Positions 21,937-37,440 of a DNA stretch of 64,000 bases are shown here, in pieces. The stretch comes from Amaranthus tricolor (taxonomy: Eukaryota; Streptophyta; Magnoliopsida; Caryophyllales; Amaranthaceae), in contig NC_080050.1 in assembly GCF_026212465.1 (NCBI RefSeq), positions 2,835,144-2,899,143 on the forward strand, written 5' to 3'. The position numbers were made by a program, and so were the translations under genes. Position 1 is the stretch's first letter; every line of letters starts with the position of its first letter. The notes beneath the pieces were generated by a model. The model had not been told where the DNA came from. It saw only the letters and a program-made list of their open reading frames with translations, and did not search any database.

Positions 21937-24900
21937 CTCAAGAAAAAACAAGTCATGAGAACAAACAATAAATGAGTAACCTTAGATAGTATCACAAATT
22001 TACTATAAAAGATACGTAACGCCAGAAGTAATGGAAACAAACAGCTTAGTTCCACAATTAGTAAATTTGCAACTTGTAATGACAGTGCTGATCATGTCAG
22101 AAGTAGTCGGAAAAACAAGAAGCAATATAGGAAAGAATATGGACGAAGAATATGCATCTCACTAGACAGGAAGAAAAAAGAATTTTTAACTGGCAGGACA
22201 ACATTATGCATGAAAAGCCACCATAAAATGCTAAGAGTGCAACTATCAACATAGCAGTAGTCACGAAAAATTTTAACTTTCATGCTACTCATCAAACAAG
22301 CCAAACTTTAAAGTCTAGACTAAAGCTATATCGTAACAAATTGAAAGTCGACATTATATTCATTTGCAAAACTACTTAAACCAAGTAGAAGATAACCAAA
22401 AAGTTGATAAAGCCCAAAATCATATATGCAGAGCAAAAGGTATTATTTGAAGCCCTTCATAAAACAGATTACTATTTCCAGAAACTCTGGTATTCTCAAA
22501 CCTGTGAGCAACCCAATAAATGTTCCACATTTTGTTATGAGCAACCCAAAAACTGTACTATTTTTGTTTAAGTGACTAGACTGATACTAAAATCCAAACC
22601 ACCAACTTAAAGTATTCATTTTCCGTTATAATTATAAAACAAACTGTCCACTTACGCTTCTCCAACTTCATCTAAATAGAAAGAGTTGGTTATTAATCAT
22701 GGATCACATAATACTAAGTTGCTCTTACATTTGTTTCGAAAATTAAAGCTTGTTATATGGTTATTAATCGTGGATCACATAATGCTTTTTGTATAACAAT
22801 GAACGTTCATGCATTCAATGCCTGGATCAAATGTAAAATTTTACAAGATCAACATATCAATATAATGACAGATTTTTTTAAGATGGTAAATTGGTAATGA
22901 GCAGGAGCAAATTGCAATGGTCTTCAAGAATATAAATAGTTACCAAACAAAACCTAACTAGAACTAAGATTATACCAAGTTACCAACTTAAATGTTGAAA
23001 GTTCTGACATCTTAACTAGGGTATTTTGACTGATCTATCTAAATGTGTAGCAAAAAAAACGAAAGAATAAAAGCTCTGAATGTAATTACTTCACAATGTC
23101 CCACGAGGGAAATGCCAATGCCAAGTACTTACAATCACACATCTTGTTTATGTGCAAGAGAAAATTTCCCTTATTGTTTAATGTTGCCCCATTAATAGTG
23201 TCCTACATCACTCATTCTCAAAAAAGATGATAAAGATTCTAGAAAATCCTTTTCTTTAGGTATAATTTTCCACCGCTACTTCTATATCCAAATGGATTTT
23301 TCTTCTTCATTCATTCTAATTTTTTACCATGTCAGTTTTGTGAGTCTGATTAATTTATGTCATTTTTCTCTCATGTCCTCCAAGTCAACTTCGGTTTTCC
23401 TCGTTCTCTTAAGTCTCTCGAGCTCCAACTTTATACTTTATCAGTTCGTTGATACTTGTCTTTGCACATACTTAACTATCTTAAACAATTATCTTTCATT
23501 AAGTAAATAAATTAACAAAGTTCATCCAAAGTTCTAATTTCTAAGCATCCCCAAATAAATTGCAAAATCAATATAAACGCGTACTTAACAAACAAATCAA
23601 AATTAATTAGTTGCTACTTGCTAGTCCATTGTATCCCCGTATGGTCAAAGTTCTAGATAAGCAAAACCTTGTAATAAAAAAAATCTTGTTTATTATTAAT
23701 CCTTAATTTGTAATCTGAAACCAAACTACAAATATGTGGATCCATCAAGAATGGACATAAAACAAATGAATGCGGTATTTTCGACAATTGCAAGTGAGCT
23801 TTTGTTATTGCTTGCAAGGGGAAGCCCAAATCCATTTAGTAATTAGGACATCGAATAGTTTACAATATGGATCAGAATGTTGTGCTTTTAGAAAAGGGTT
23901 ATAGTCGAAAGATAGTAGTAGCGAAAATGTGAATGTTTTGATAGATGAGTGGGCATACATTGAGGGATAAAATTCGAAACGAAGATATAAGAAAGGGATT
24001 AGGAGTTGCAAATATTGAGGGAAAGATGAAAGCAAATTATTTAAGATGGTTTAGACTGCAAAAACGGGGTATTAGCGAATCGGTAAGGAAGATAGAAGCT
24101 CAAGTTCGGAAGATTCGAAACAAGGTAAGGAAGACTGAAGATGGCCTGGAGGACATCAGTGGAAAATGATATGAATGACCTAGACTTACAAATTAAGATG
24201 GTATAAAATTGAAAAGAATGGAGAAAAAATTTCATGAGGACCATTGAAACTTATATATTGGTTCATGTGGCAAATCACAATCTTTTGGGATTAAAGTTCT
24301 GGTATTATTGTTGTAATATCAAAATCCATTAAGATTTTCGAAATGACCAAAGGGAATAAAAAACACATAACAAAAGAATCTAGGTAGTCTCTACTAAAGG
24401 AAGTAAGCACCCCTTATGATTGGAATAGTTCCAACCCTAGATAAAGTTTTGCCCAATAGAGAGGTAGTATCAATAATAAAAGAAAATGCAACCTAGGTGA
24501 TATCATGTTCAAGATATGTTAATTCAAAAAAGAGGACCCTAGCAATAGGCAGTCATAGAAATTCCAATAATCGAGTATATTAGATTTGGTTATAGCGGTA
24601 TAGCATCTTTCACCTCAACCTAGAAAACTTTATTTCCATAACCATCAAACAAAAAAGGTGGTCGGAGCAACAAATTAACAAGTTATCAAATTTCTTGGGC
24701 AGATATAATGGCATTGCTTGACTGTGAATTACATAATTTAACATGATGTGTAAAGAGGCATAAACTAACACACAAACAAAGCCAGCTCCTTTTTTATCAT
24801 GTGGTGCTAGAATCAGATTTCCATTTAGCTGAGTTGCAGCCCATTGTCACATGATTCCTTGATCTCCTCACGAATTGTGAATCGCAAAAAGCATATTATA

Positions 24901-26718
24901 GTCGGTTTTAGGGGTATTTTTGGGTTTACTTTGAATGAATTGTGAATTCAAAAGATTCTAGGAGCTTTGTAGACATTAAATCGTTTTGATAATCTAAGAA
25001 GGAAAAAAGCAGGTCCTTGGAGCAAACAATATTCAAATTTCAAAACAATTCAAAGGCTGAGATATGTGACCAAGTTTCCTGAATATCTAAAAGCGGAAGC
25101 ACGCCAACTGGTAACCTAAAACAAGCATTCCTCAGCCTGACAAAAGAAGAAATATTAACCCCACTGAAATTGAGAAGGAAACACCTTTACCAATGGCTAT
25201 CATTAACTACTTCAGGGATAGGAATACCACATTTCACGAAACACACTGATAAATCGAATATTAGAAAAATTCTAGGATGTTCATCAGCTTGATGCTTACA
25301 CATGCCTTAATAAGAATGCCATCACTCTAGTAAGGTACAAAAGTATAAATAAAATCAATCTGCTAATGCATTTTCTTGGCACTTTTTTAAATATTATAAT
25401 AATAATAATAATAATAATATTACAACGATTAGTTCGTTCCACTGTAAAAGCTTAAATTGGAATTTCATAAGCTGCACTTGAAACCATCTTTGACCAACAT
25501 AAACTTCCAGAATCAATGCCAATAACAACCAAATAAAACGTGTCCTCCTTTCATTCCAAAACAAATCACAATTGACTATTTGACTACGTCTCAAACTCTG
25601 TCAGCTTCAGCCATCAGCCCATCACTCTCCATCAATACACCATCATAGTAAAAACAAAAACAAGTAATGTAATAGAAGTAAAAGTATAATTTTGACATAA
25701 AATTAAAAGTCAAAATGAATCCATCAAAGTCAAACGTGACCAATGTCATTAGAATCCAAAGTAACAACAAATGAAGAAGTAACAAGATGATCACTTCATG
25801 AAATCCAGTAAAGTCTCTACAGAGATTCCAATCAATTCCGGCAACATCACCATCATAAACACCACATTTGAATAAAAATAATAAATAAAATTGTACTTCT
25901 ACAAAAGAAAACAAAAATTCACAAAAACCCAAATCGCCATTTACTAGTATCAACCCAAAATCAACAGATTAATGCTTCTTCCAAATTTCTACTAATTCAC
26001 AAACACTACCACTATTATTACCGACTTCTGGTTACCCGCCTAAGCAAGAGCCATTTGAGCGCCAAGGAGACAATGTAATATTTTTCTTGTTTTTGTGGTA
26101 TGATCATCAATAAATAACAAACAAATTTTCCAATCCAAAACAAAAAGTACAAGAAACCAAATATTTTAACTCAACAAAATTAAAAATATTAATTATAATA
26201 ATAATCACCTTCGCCTTGGAGATGATTTTAACAGCAACAACTTGATCCTTAAGCTCGCCTTTCTTACCCTTAGCACAACAAGTATGACCAAAATGACCTC
26301 TTCCAACTTCTTTGCCTAACTCATACTTTGCTCCAAAATTCTTTCCATAACCAAAAGTCTTATCCAACATTTGTCCACCACCTTCATTTCCGCTGTCCTC
26401 TGGTATCGTTCCTTCCTTCGGCTTCCCTTGTCCGAGTCGTTTTGCAAGCGACGCTTTAATATGTTTAGCCGGAGATGGAGGTGGAAACGGTCTTCGAAAA
26501 AACCTCCTTGGCGTTGATCTTGCCGGCGACGGCGCAACTCCAGCGGGATAAGGACTCGGCCATGGCGAACCTCTTGTCGGAGTATTCCTTACCGAAGGAT
26601 TATTCGAAACTTCCGACACCGGTAACGGCGATTGCGGATGAACTTCTTCAGGTGCTACAATTGTTGTTGCAACGTCTCCATTTTCACCTACGGCAGCTTT
26701 ACCACAGCACTGCCCCAT
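16453..26718 (-). CDS. CRK: CDPK-related protein kinase (CRK)
   Basis: A complete 585-residue Ser/Thr kinase. Its exons are 26718-26209, 21933-21803, 20986-20945, 20862-20754, 20659-20581, 19149-18853, 18628-18519, 17229-17122, 17003-16941, 16860-16693 and 16593-16453. All have GT/AG borders and matching phases. MGQCC at the N-terminus (Gly2, Cys4, Cys5) predicts myristoylation and palmitoylation, hence membrane attachment. A Pro/Ser/Arg-rich variable region spans about 25-115. Kinase motifs are GRGHFG (139-144), K164 in VAVK, HRDLKPEN (258-265), DFG (281-283) and APE (305-307), all intact. The C-terminal part holds degenerate EF-hands; the loop at 448-459 has Glu at position 1 and Asn at 12, so Ca2+ binding is doubtful, as is typical of CRKs. 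MGQC resembles Arabidopsis CRK3, but the subfamily is uncertain and the symbol is family-level. Confidence 0.94.
17230..18518 (-). other. CRK: CRK intron 7
   Basis: A 1289-bp intron between exons 7 and 8. No coding sequence or recognised element. Confidence 0.7.
19150..20580 (-). other. CRK: CRK intron 5 with a short tandem duplication
   Basis: A 1431-bp intron. Near 19425-19475 a roughly 27-bp T-rich unit (TTTTAATTATCTTTTTTGTT and following bases) is repeated twice in tandem. Otherwise unremarkable. Confidence 0.65.
21120..21240 (+). mobile_element. LINE 3'-end fragment in CRK intron 2
   Basis: The segment contains GTAGCCGACCCCAAATTTTG followed by GGATTAAGGCTCTG, the characteristic 3' end of a plant LINE family, preceded by degraded reverse-transcriptase tail codons. 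It is antisense to the kinase gene, so splicing should remove it. Confidence 0.6.
21219..21330. repeat. 51-bp tandem duplication in CRK intron 2
   Basis: GATTAAGGCTCTGACATTGA at 21219 recurs as GATTAAGGCTCTGGCATTGA at 21270. Each copy continues through AATAACCCGACACCATAC, and a third partial unit GATTAAGGG follows. The unit derives from the LINE tail and is nearly identical between copies. Confidence 0.85.
21934..26208 (-). other. CRK: CRK intron 1 (4.3 kb)
   Basis: The intron separates the N-terminal exon, which ends just after the catalytic Lys, from the rest of the kinase domain. It contains an antisense LINE fragment (23925-24320), a short ATT tract near 25395-25420 and a pyrimidine-rich plus-strand stretch at 23250-23510. 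None of the other open frames resembles a protein. Confidence 0.8.
23925..24320 (+). mobile_element. LINE reverse-transcriptase C-terminal fragment
   Basis: The plus-strand frame reads [20 protein letters not shown] and then [10 protein letters not shown], which fits the conserved C-terminal segment of plant LINE reverse transcriptases. It ends near TTTTGGGATTAAAGTTCTG, a LINE tail. It is 5'-truncated and decayed, lies inside CRK intron 1 and is antisense to that gene. Confidence 0.72.
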
Positions 26719-27200
26719 CAAAAGTAGAGGATTCTATAAATTAACTTCCTTTACTATCTATCTCCTAATCTTCACCGTCTGATTAAACGATTAAATCAAA
26801 CAAAAACCAGTCAAATTGAAGTAAACATCAAACTGTTAGTAAAGTAGGGTTTCTGTACACCAAATTTGACACAGATCTCGAAAATTCTCACCGGAGAAAG
26901 AGATCTACAACCGGTGAAAATAATCGAGTACGAGGATGAATCAAAGATCGCTGAATTAAGCAAAAAACAAAGAGTAAGCAAAAAAAGATCTAATTCTTGA
27001 ACTACTCCATGATTATGATGATTATCATTGAGAAGGAAGGAGTTTTTGCAGAATTTGGATTTTCTCTCACTAGAAATGAAGAAGGTTGATGGAGAAGCTG
27101 GTTGAAGAGTAGTTTCAGTAGTTTGTTGATGGTCGAGTCACTGGGGATTTGGGGGTTTCTCTCTGTAAAACAAAAGAAGGTTTGGGGATTTGTCTTTTTC
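26719..27200 (-). promoter_or_regulatory. CRK: CRK 5' UTR and promoter region
   Basis: Upstream of the kinase ATG the minus strand shows no further coding. A TATA-like TTTAAATAAAAG near 27206-27217 (read on the minus strand) could place the transcription start around 27180, leaving a leader of about 450 bases. Inference from composition and motif only. Confidence 0.4.
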
Positions 27201-27587
27201 TACTTTTATTTAAATTGTTAAACGCCAACGAGGAAGTAAAGGAAAAAACAAAACGGAAAAGAAAAGGAGGGTGAATTAGGGAAGAGGTGTGTTTTTAATC
27301 GGGTGTAGTTGGGTGTAGGAGAATGATATTGAGATGATGGTTGATATCATTTGATCCTTCAAAATTTCCAAGATTTCTTTACAAAAGTGTTTTATTTAAT
27401 TTGATGAAATATATATCACTTCTTTTTAAACAAGATATTTGGTATGATTATCATTATTCGTCAATTTTGAATCTTTTTTTTTTCGTTATTTTATTATGTA
27501 TTTGTTTTATTCTTTTTCATTTGGAATATTACATTTTAAGGAGAAAGAAATTTGATTAATAATATTTTTGAGACATATTTATAAGAT

Positions 27588-27661
<74 letters not shown>

Positions 27662-29260
27662 AGATCTTGTTAGATTTATCTTAATATATACTATTTGTCG
27701 TATATTTTTTATAATTTTATATTATGTGTATTTAAAGATATTAAGGTTTAAAATTTGTTTTAAAAATTGTGCAAAAAGTAAAAATAAAGAGAAAAAAATG
27801 AAAAAAGAATGGATTACGAATGTAAATTCTACTTGTAAAAAGTTATCTTGTTTGATTTTTACGACTTATCCATTCATCTTAATTTTTGATGTAAAACATA
27901 TATCATATAAGTAATATATTTTTTGAAGAAAATTTATTAGTTTTAATTCATTAATTAATTTGTTTCGTCTCAATATAAATTTTATTAATATTAACTTTTA
28001 TAATTTGTAATGCAATCATGCATAATTAAGGTGAATCAAAAATTAAATTAATACATTGGGCAATATACATTATGCTTAATGCATATTAACTTTAATGAAT
28101 TGGACCTGAAAGACGATCTCTCGACAGAACTTCTAAATATAAATTACACTTTCTTATGATATTGCTTTTCCATCTAAAGTACTAAGATACTCGATTGTAA
28201 AAAATCAAATCACATAGAAGTACAAATACCAAATTAACTCACTTGGATTCAGATTCAGTATTGACGAAGCCACATAAATTTTGACTCCACTTAAATTTTT
28301 TAAATAAATATTTTTGCTATTACATTTGAAAAAAATGTCAATTTGACTAATAAAATCCAAATAACCTTTGGGCATTATTATTATCTAACAATTTTAATTC
28401 AACCAGTCTTTTAAGATATTTCAAGCCCTAATTTATTAAAGTTTAATGTATATTCTTATTCTATATTTTTGTTATTAAATTATAGATAATTTCTCAAAGA
28501 AACCGTTTCTCACAAGAATTTATGTTACATTTGTGATACATGAGATGTTTTGAATCTTTTTGTGTTGGGTAATGGGTAATTTTAATGGAATTAAAGTTTA
28601 TAAAATGAAAAAATCAATCTACCCTAATCTTAATTTTAATGTATGATTTAATATTAAATTTTATAATCAATTTTGATTTCCTCCAATTGAAAAACAATAA
28701 AGCGATGTTGGTGGTGATAGGATTTCGACACGTGTTCTTAGGGAAAGTGAGGATGCAGGGGATACAATGGGAAGGAGGCGCATGGGATGAGACAGGTCAG
28801 AGATGACGCGAATTAGCGCATGCGTCGAAGGTTCGAAAATGAGGTGTCAGAGTAGAGCCGGTGGTCAGTTAGTTGTCTGAAACATGGATATTCAATACGC
28901 TAGTCAAACCGGCCAATTTAGAAAGTGCGTTATTAAGCTTCGCTACCTTTTTTATTTTATCGTCACTCTTATTTTAATGAAATGACGAAAATGCTTCTGA
29001 ACTTAAAATTTGTTTAACACACTTTAATCTCACTCAATAACACTTTTATCACTCTAAAAGCACTAAATCAAAACGTAAAATTTCTGAAGCTAAAACGTAG
29101 GAAAAGAAATATTGAACACTTTTATCGCCACCCTACATGTATTGAATTTTCAATATCGCCCCTGCGTAATATACGAACTCAAACACAGTGACATCTCTCT
29201 AAAATCTACTAAAAACACTCTCTGAGTTAAAACAAGCTAAAAGTTGGAATCGATTTACAA
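27201..29260. other. Intergenic DNA
   Basis: AT-rich DNA with an (AT)n tract (27591-27658). A GC-rich patch at about 28700-28920 contains CACGTG (28728-28733) and GCGAATTAGCGCATGCG; its origin is unknown. No gene recognised. Confidence 0.55.
27591..27658. repeat. (AT)n microsatellite
   Basis: Uninterrupted AT run of about 34 units, upstream of the kinase gene promoter. Confidence 0.95.
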
Positions 29261-30695
29261 TGGCTAACCAAAACGACTATGAATCTGATTCAGTACGTAG
29301 TTTAATCGATTCGAATGGTTTTTTTTAACAAAAAAAATAAATAAATAAAAATTGATTTATATTATTTTTTTAACACTCTCTGCGTAATACACGTTTTGTG
29401 CGACTCAACCACGACCCAATCGCACGTTTTATGCAACTGCAATTTTTTTTCCCTTTTATTTATTTAAATTAATTTATATTTTATATTTTGTATATGTTGT
29501 AGTATATTATTTTTTTAGTAATTTATATTATTGTTAATTGTACTATTTAAATTATTTTTAATTTTTTATTTAAATTATTGTAGTAATTTACAATTTATGT
29601 TGTAGTAATTTATTTTATTTATAATTTATGTTCTAGTAATTTATTTTAATTATTTTATATTTTAGTATTATTTAAATTATTTTATTTTATATGTATTTTA
29701 TTTACCTAATTGTTTACCTAAATATTTATTTTTTAATTTAAATACTATTTATTATTGATTGTAAATCTATGTTACATTTGCAGGACTATAAAAATTTAGG
29801 GGACAATGTAGATTACTCTGGTAAATTTATTACGGATAGGGAATTTGATTCTATAAATGAATTACATGCTTGGGCCGATTAGATTGCAATAGGAATTGGC
29901 TTTAAATTTACACGTGCTTCATATAAACAAAAAAAAGGACGTTCTAGAGTTAGTTTGTATTTAAGATGTCACCACTATGGTAATATTAGAGGTGATTTGC
30001 ATAACTTAGATAACGCTACCCGAACGGGTATCAAAAGTAGAACATGTAGGTGTAGATTTATGATCGTATGTAGTAGTCGTAAACCAGGGGAAAAACCTTG
30101 GACGGTGAGAGTGTGTCCTGGTGAAAAAGGAACACATAACCACTCGTTCTTAGTGTACATAGATGATCATGTAAGGGCAAATAGGTTGACTGTAGATATT
30201 CAGCAGCACATACGAGACCTTAGTGCCACCGGCATGCAACCGCCTTTATCATGACCTCAATTAGACATAATTATCCTGGTTTTTTTGCTAGTATGAATCA
30301 AATATATAATGTTAGACAATCAATAAGGAGAGAAGAGATGGAGGGTAGGACTCTGCTCCAACACTGTCTTTATATGGCCACATAGCATAACTACGTGGTT
30401 TGGACAGACTTGAACAGTGAAGGGCAATTGAGTAGATAGTTAATTGTAAATCCCACATCAATCCATATGATACGTACATGGCCCTATGTTGATAGATACG
30501 ACGTACAAAACAAACAAACAAAAGTGGCCGCTTTGTGAAACAATCGGAATGACGCCAACCAATCACAACTTCTTGCTTGCGTTTTGTTTGATGTGAGATG
30601 AGGCGGCTGTGTCATATTCGTGGTTGTTGGAGAGATTGAGAGATATTTTCGGCAGTGCTCAGACCCCAAACGTAATCGTAATTGATAAATCGTTC
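29261..30695 (+). pseudogene. FAR1-like/MULE transposase N-terminal relic
   Basis: A plus-strand reading starts MANQNDYESDS at 29261. After an AT-rich intron it resumes near 29784 with a FAR1-type zinc-finger region: RTCRCRFM, WTVRVCPGEKGTHNH (Cys/His ligands) and the frame 29955-30254. Further right, PGFFASMNQIYNVRQSIRRE and FGSAQTPNVIVID are recognisable but separated by stops and frameshifts. The DDE core is incomplete; the region where the first catalytic Asp is expected is scrambled near 30470-30530. This protein family includes both FAR1/FHY3 transcription factors and MULE transposases, and the decay argues for a dead transposon. No terminal repeats were identified. Confidence 0.7.
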
Positions 30696-30699
30696 ACTA

Positions 30700-31475
30700 A
30701 GAATATTATCATAAAAAAAGTTTCTATCACTACAAAACTTCATAAAAAAAATACACCAAAACAAAATATCATTATTTCTTTTAAAACTTTAACAAAGAAA
30801 TATAAACTTAAAATACAAAATATTAACTCGAGTTATAGTGGGTCTCATATTTAATAATAACTTAGCATTGAAGAAACTAAAAAATTGAAAAATGGGTCAA
30901 AATTCACTGAATTTTGAGTCAAATTCAAATCGGATAAAAGATTAGCAACTCAAACTAAGTGGAGTCGCAATGCCATAGTGGCCAAGGATAGTAGAGATTT
31001 ACGGAGTAAGCTCTTTTTATTTTACATGATTTACAGATTAAAATTACTTGTATTCATTAAATAAATTTTAACAATTGAAATTGAATTAGCGAATTGAAAT
31101 TTGATGATTGGAATTGAATTTTATTGATTGAAACTGATGTTTAAAGTTAATTTACTTATTAAAATTGACTTTTATTGATTAAAAGATAAAAATTAATCGG
31201 TACCAATACCAATCAAAATAAATTTTATATTGAACTGATTTTAGCTCAATGACTTTTACTAATTGAAATTCATTTTTTCATATTAAAACTTATTTTTAGT
31301 AATTGTAAATAATTTTGAGTGTAACAAGTTTAAACGTGGGTTCATTATAACTAGTGATTAATGTTAGTAAAACTACAATCCGCCATACACTAAAAACCGC
31401 CATCTAACTACACCTCATTGCTCACACCAGCTGCTGCTTGTCGGACAAGTCTATGGACTACCAATATTATTACAC
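30700..31475. other. Intergenic DNA
   Basis: AT-rich, with short imperfect repeats of a GAAATTGAATT-like motif at about 31070-31320. No gene. Confidence 0.5.
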
Positions 31476-31478
31476 TTA

Positions 31479-32035
31479 CGCCTCGTTTGGTATATGATAT
31501 TAAAGGGCGGTAATGGTAATAAAATTAAGTAATGAAAATTTTGATTGTTTGGATGCCTTCAATGGTAATGGATGGTAATAAAATAAGGTAATGAAATTAC
31601 CAAAAATGGCCATTTTCATTACCATCAAACAACATGGTATTAGGCGGTAATGGTAATGAAGTATTACTGTGGTAATAAAATAAGGTAATGTTGTTTCGAG
31701 CTGAAGAAAAAAAAATAATGAAGAAAAAAAAAGGTAATGTATGTAATTATCCAAAAAAATATTATTATTAAAAAAAGAATCATTAGATAGAATAATTTAA
31801 ATACAATAATGCATTTAAATACAAATATACAATAATGAAACTATAAGAGTCATTACCATTTTTTATTACTAACAACCAAATGCAATCAATGGAATATTAT
31901 CTTCCATTATCATTCTTTAGTCATGCACACTAAACAAAAGAATCTTCATTACCAATTCTCATATCCATTCCTTCATACTATTGTCATTACAACATTTCAT
32001 TCCCATTACTTCATTACCATCAACCAAACGGGCCG
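31479..32035. mobile_element. Tourist-like (PIF/Harbinger) MITE, copy 1
   Basis: A 557-bp element flanked by a TTA duplication (31476-31478 and 32036-32038). The left end CGCCTCGTTTGGT pairs with the reverse complement of the right end, CGGCCCGTTTGGT. The interior is rich in GGTAATGGTAAT motifs and has no coding. A three-base TTA/TAA duplication and a GTTTGGT terminus are typical of Tourist-like elements (established knowledge). Confidence 0.8.
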
Positions 32036-32039
32036 TTAC

Positions 32040-34877
<2,838 letters not shown>

Positions 34878-34879
34878 AT

Positions 34880-37440
34880 GTTATCAGTATAAAATTATAT
34901 AATATTTCTTAGAAAATAGGTTGTATGATTATTTCATATGGCAAATTACTACGTGAATGTTTATTAGATTGTATGTTATGATAGGATTTCATTGGAAATT
35001 GAAATAGAAGTTAACTAGTGTAAAAATCTATGCAATGCACGATTTTTTTAGCATCGATATATATTAACATATGATCTTAAAAAAATAAAGTCAAAGATAT
35101 TATGCAATAGAAATACTCAATTTTAACAGTTATATGTATATAAATTAATTTTGTAAATTTGAAAACTGTCAGCAATATGTTAAGCAGTATATTATATTCC
35201 CTAACATACTCAATTAAACTATAAATAAACGTTAGTCGAGGATACTTCAATGTTAGACATATTAGTCATGATAAATTTTTGCATAATTCTCTTTAGTTGT
35301 GACACTTAAAATTTTTGACGCTTTTAAGTATAATACTCCCATATGAGTTGTATAGATTAGAGTAAGTGAAATAATATCTTTAAATTATGTTGTTTACTAA
35401 AATAGACAGATTCCAAATGATAAGCAAAAATTTTAAAATTTTCAAATGAGGTAAATAAAAGAGAACAAAAGGACTGCATAATATCATATGTCCTAGTTTG
35501 GATTCCCATTTAACCCTTTATTTTCTCAACATATCCTGTAATATTTTTTTAAAAAAAAAAAACAAACTTTAAGCTAAGCTGTAAAATTATGTTTATCTTT
35601 TTAGTTTGATTCACGCTGCTCCAACTTGTTCTCTTCTTTAATTTGGTATGTCATCTCTTTTATCTTGGATAGTCTATTACACAACACAAGTCCTGTAAAC
35701 CAAAACAAAAAGAATAATACTTGGTTTATTAAATACTTCCTTCCTTCTAAAATACTCGCTACATTACTATTATTGATATTATTTATCGTTCAAATTTATT
35801 TTAATATTATTGTTAATATGTAAGGAGAAATATAATCAAGTGGAATCTTGTTTGAATCGTCCGATCGGATACTTTCAAAATAGTAACTTTTTATAATTTT
35901 TAAACGTGTATAATTCAATATATAAATAATCAAAATAATGCATTGTATTGCGTAAAAAGTCAAACATAGTAATTATAGTGTAACGGAGGAAATACATCCG
36001 AATCTTAGATCTCACATAAATTTGATCTATAATTACCGATTTAAGTTTTTTGTTGACATGATTCTTTGATATGAAGTCAAAAACCAACGTAATAGAAGGT
36101 TACTCATTCCTCATTTCAAGTGGATTAGATCATACTTAATGTTAGGTATTAGTATGAGTCTCATGTAAGACACATGAAGAATATATAACATATTTTGATG
36201 TATAAATATTAGTTGAAGTGTTTGGTTGGTATGGGTCATTGACATATTTAATCATAAATGAGGAATAGGAATAGGTCATCTGACTCTGTTTTTATTTGTT
36301 GTTCATTTTAGATTTTTTTATTTTACGAGAGAAAAATTTAAATAAAATCAAAATCAAAGAAATGAAGGAGTTTCTTTTATTTTACTTATATGATAACTAT
36401 TTTGGGTTAAATTTTCTTGTTTCTTTAAAGTCTTGTGTTGCTATACATTGTCTTCAAATTTGTTTAATTTCATAACTAACAATGTCTTCATTCAACTTGA
36501 GCTAATAATAATATCAAGATAGGGGAGATATTATAAATAATTAAGGTTTGCCAAACTAATCAATTTGTTTGAAAAATGGGTATGTACGGAAAGAAATATG
36601 TCTTAAATGTTATTTCTTTATACTTCATTTCATTTAAATATCCTTCTATAAGACATGTACAATAATAATTTTTGAAAAATAAATATTACCCAGTAATAAA
36701 TACTGGGTTTTTACCCGTATTATACATAAGATATGTAATTTTTACCTTGAAAAAAATATATGCAATGAAAGTTTAATGCTAGTTATTTTAATTTGTTAAC
36801 GAATGTTTTAAAATTTTGAAGGTATTTTAATAGACTCTGTGGTTGAACTATGAAATGTTGAATTTAGTTTGTGAAATGTTGCTTAGTAATCTCCGTTGAT
36901 TGTTTTCATAAAATTTAAAATGTCCAAGTGTATAAATTATTCCTAATGAAAGCTTTGAAGAATGAACACTAAAGCTATATATCTCTAAGTATAGAAGCTT
37001 TGATAGTACTTGACTGCAAACAATATGTTTAAAGTCAGTATTTTAAAAAAGGTGATAGTTGATTACCGTTTCATCCATTAAAATCAGATGAATTGAACTC
37101 TTTTGTTGATCATTTTCATTCTTTCTCCACATGTAGATCACTTGACACTTTATTTTCAGAAATCCGATATCATTAGCTGTAGCTAGTTCATCGAGTAAAG
37201 TGTACTGATTAGCCATTGTTTGTTTGATTGAGCCAAAAAAAAATGATGGGTGCTTTATATATTATGAGATTGTAGGTGATATCTTAAGATTATTACAATT
37301 AATCTAAGCATTCAATTAAGGAGAATTACTTTGCATTCAATCAAGGAGGATTAACTTTGTGTGTCCTTTCAAAATTGAAAAGCTCATCAAATTGATAATG
37401 CAGTAAAAAAAATGAAAAAGCTTTTATTGATGAAAGTCTT
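34880..37440. other. AT-rich intergenic DNA
   Basis: Nothing recognisable; short frames only. Confidence 0.55.

Noticed and set aside
23292..23510. Hydrophobic plus frame in CRK intron 1
   Set aside because: Pyrimidine-rich DNA gives Phe/Ser/Leu-rich frames by chance; no signal of a real gene.
26316..26537. Minus-strand 73-codon frame
   Set aside because: An alternative frame within exon 1 of the kinase gene.
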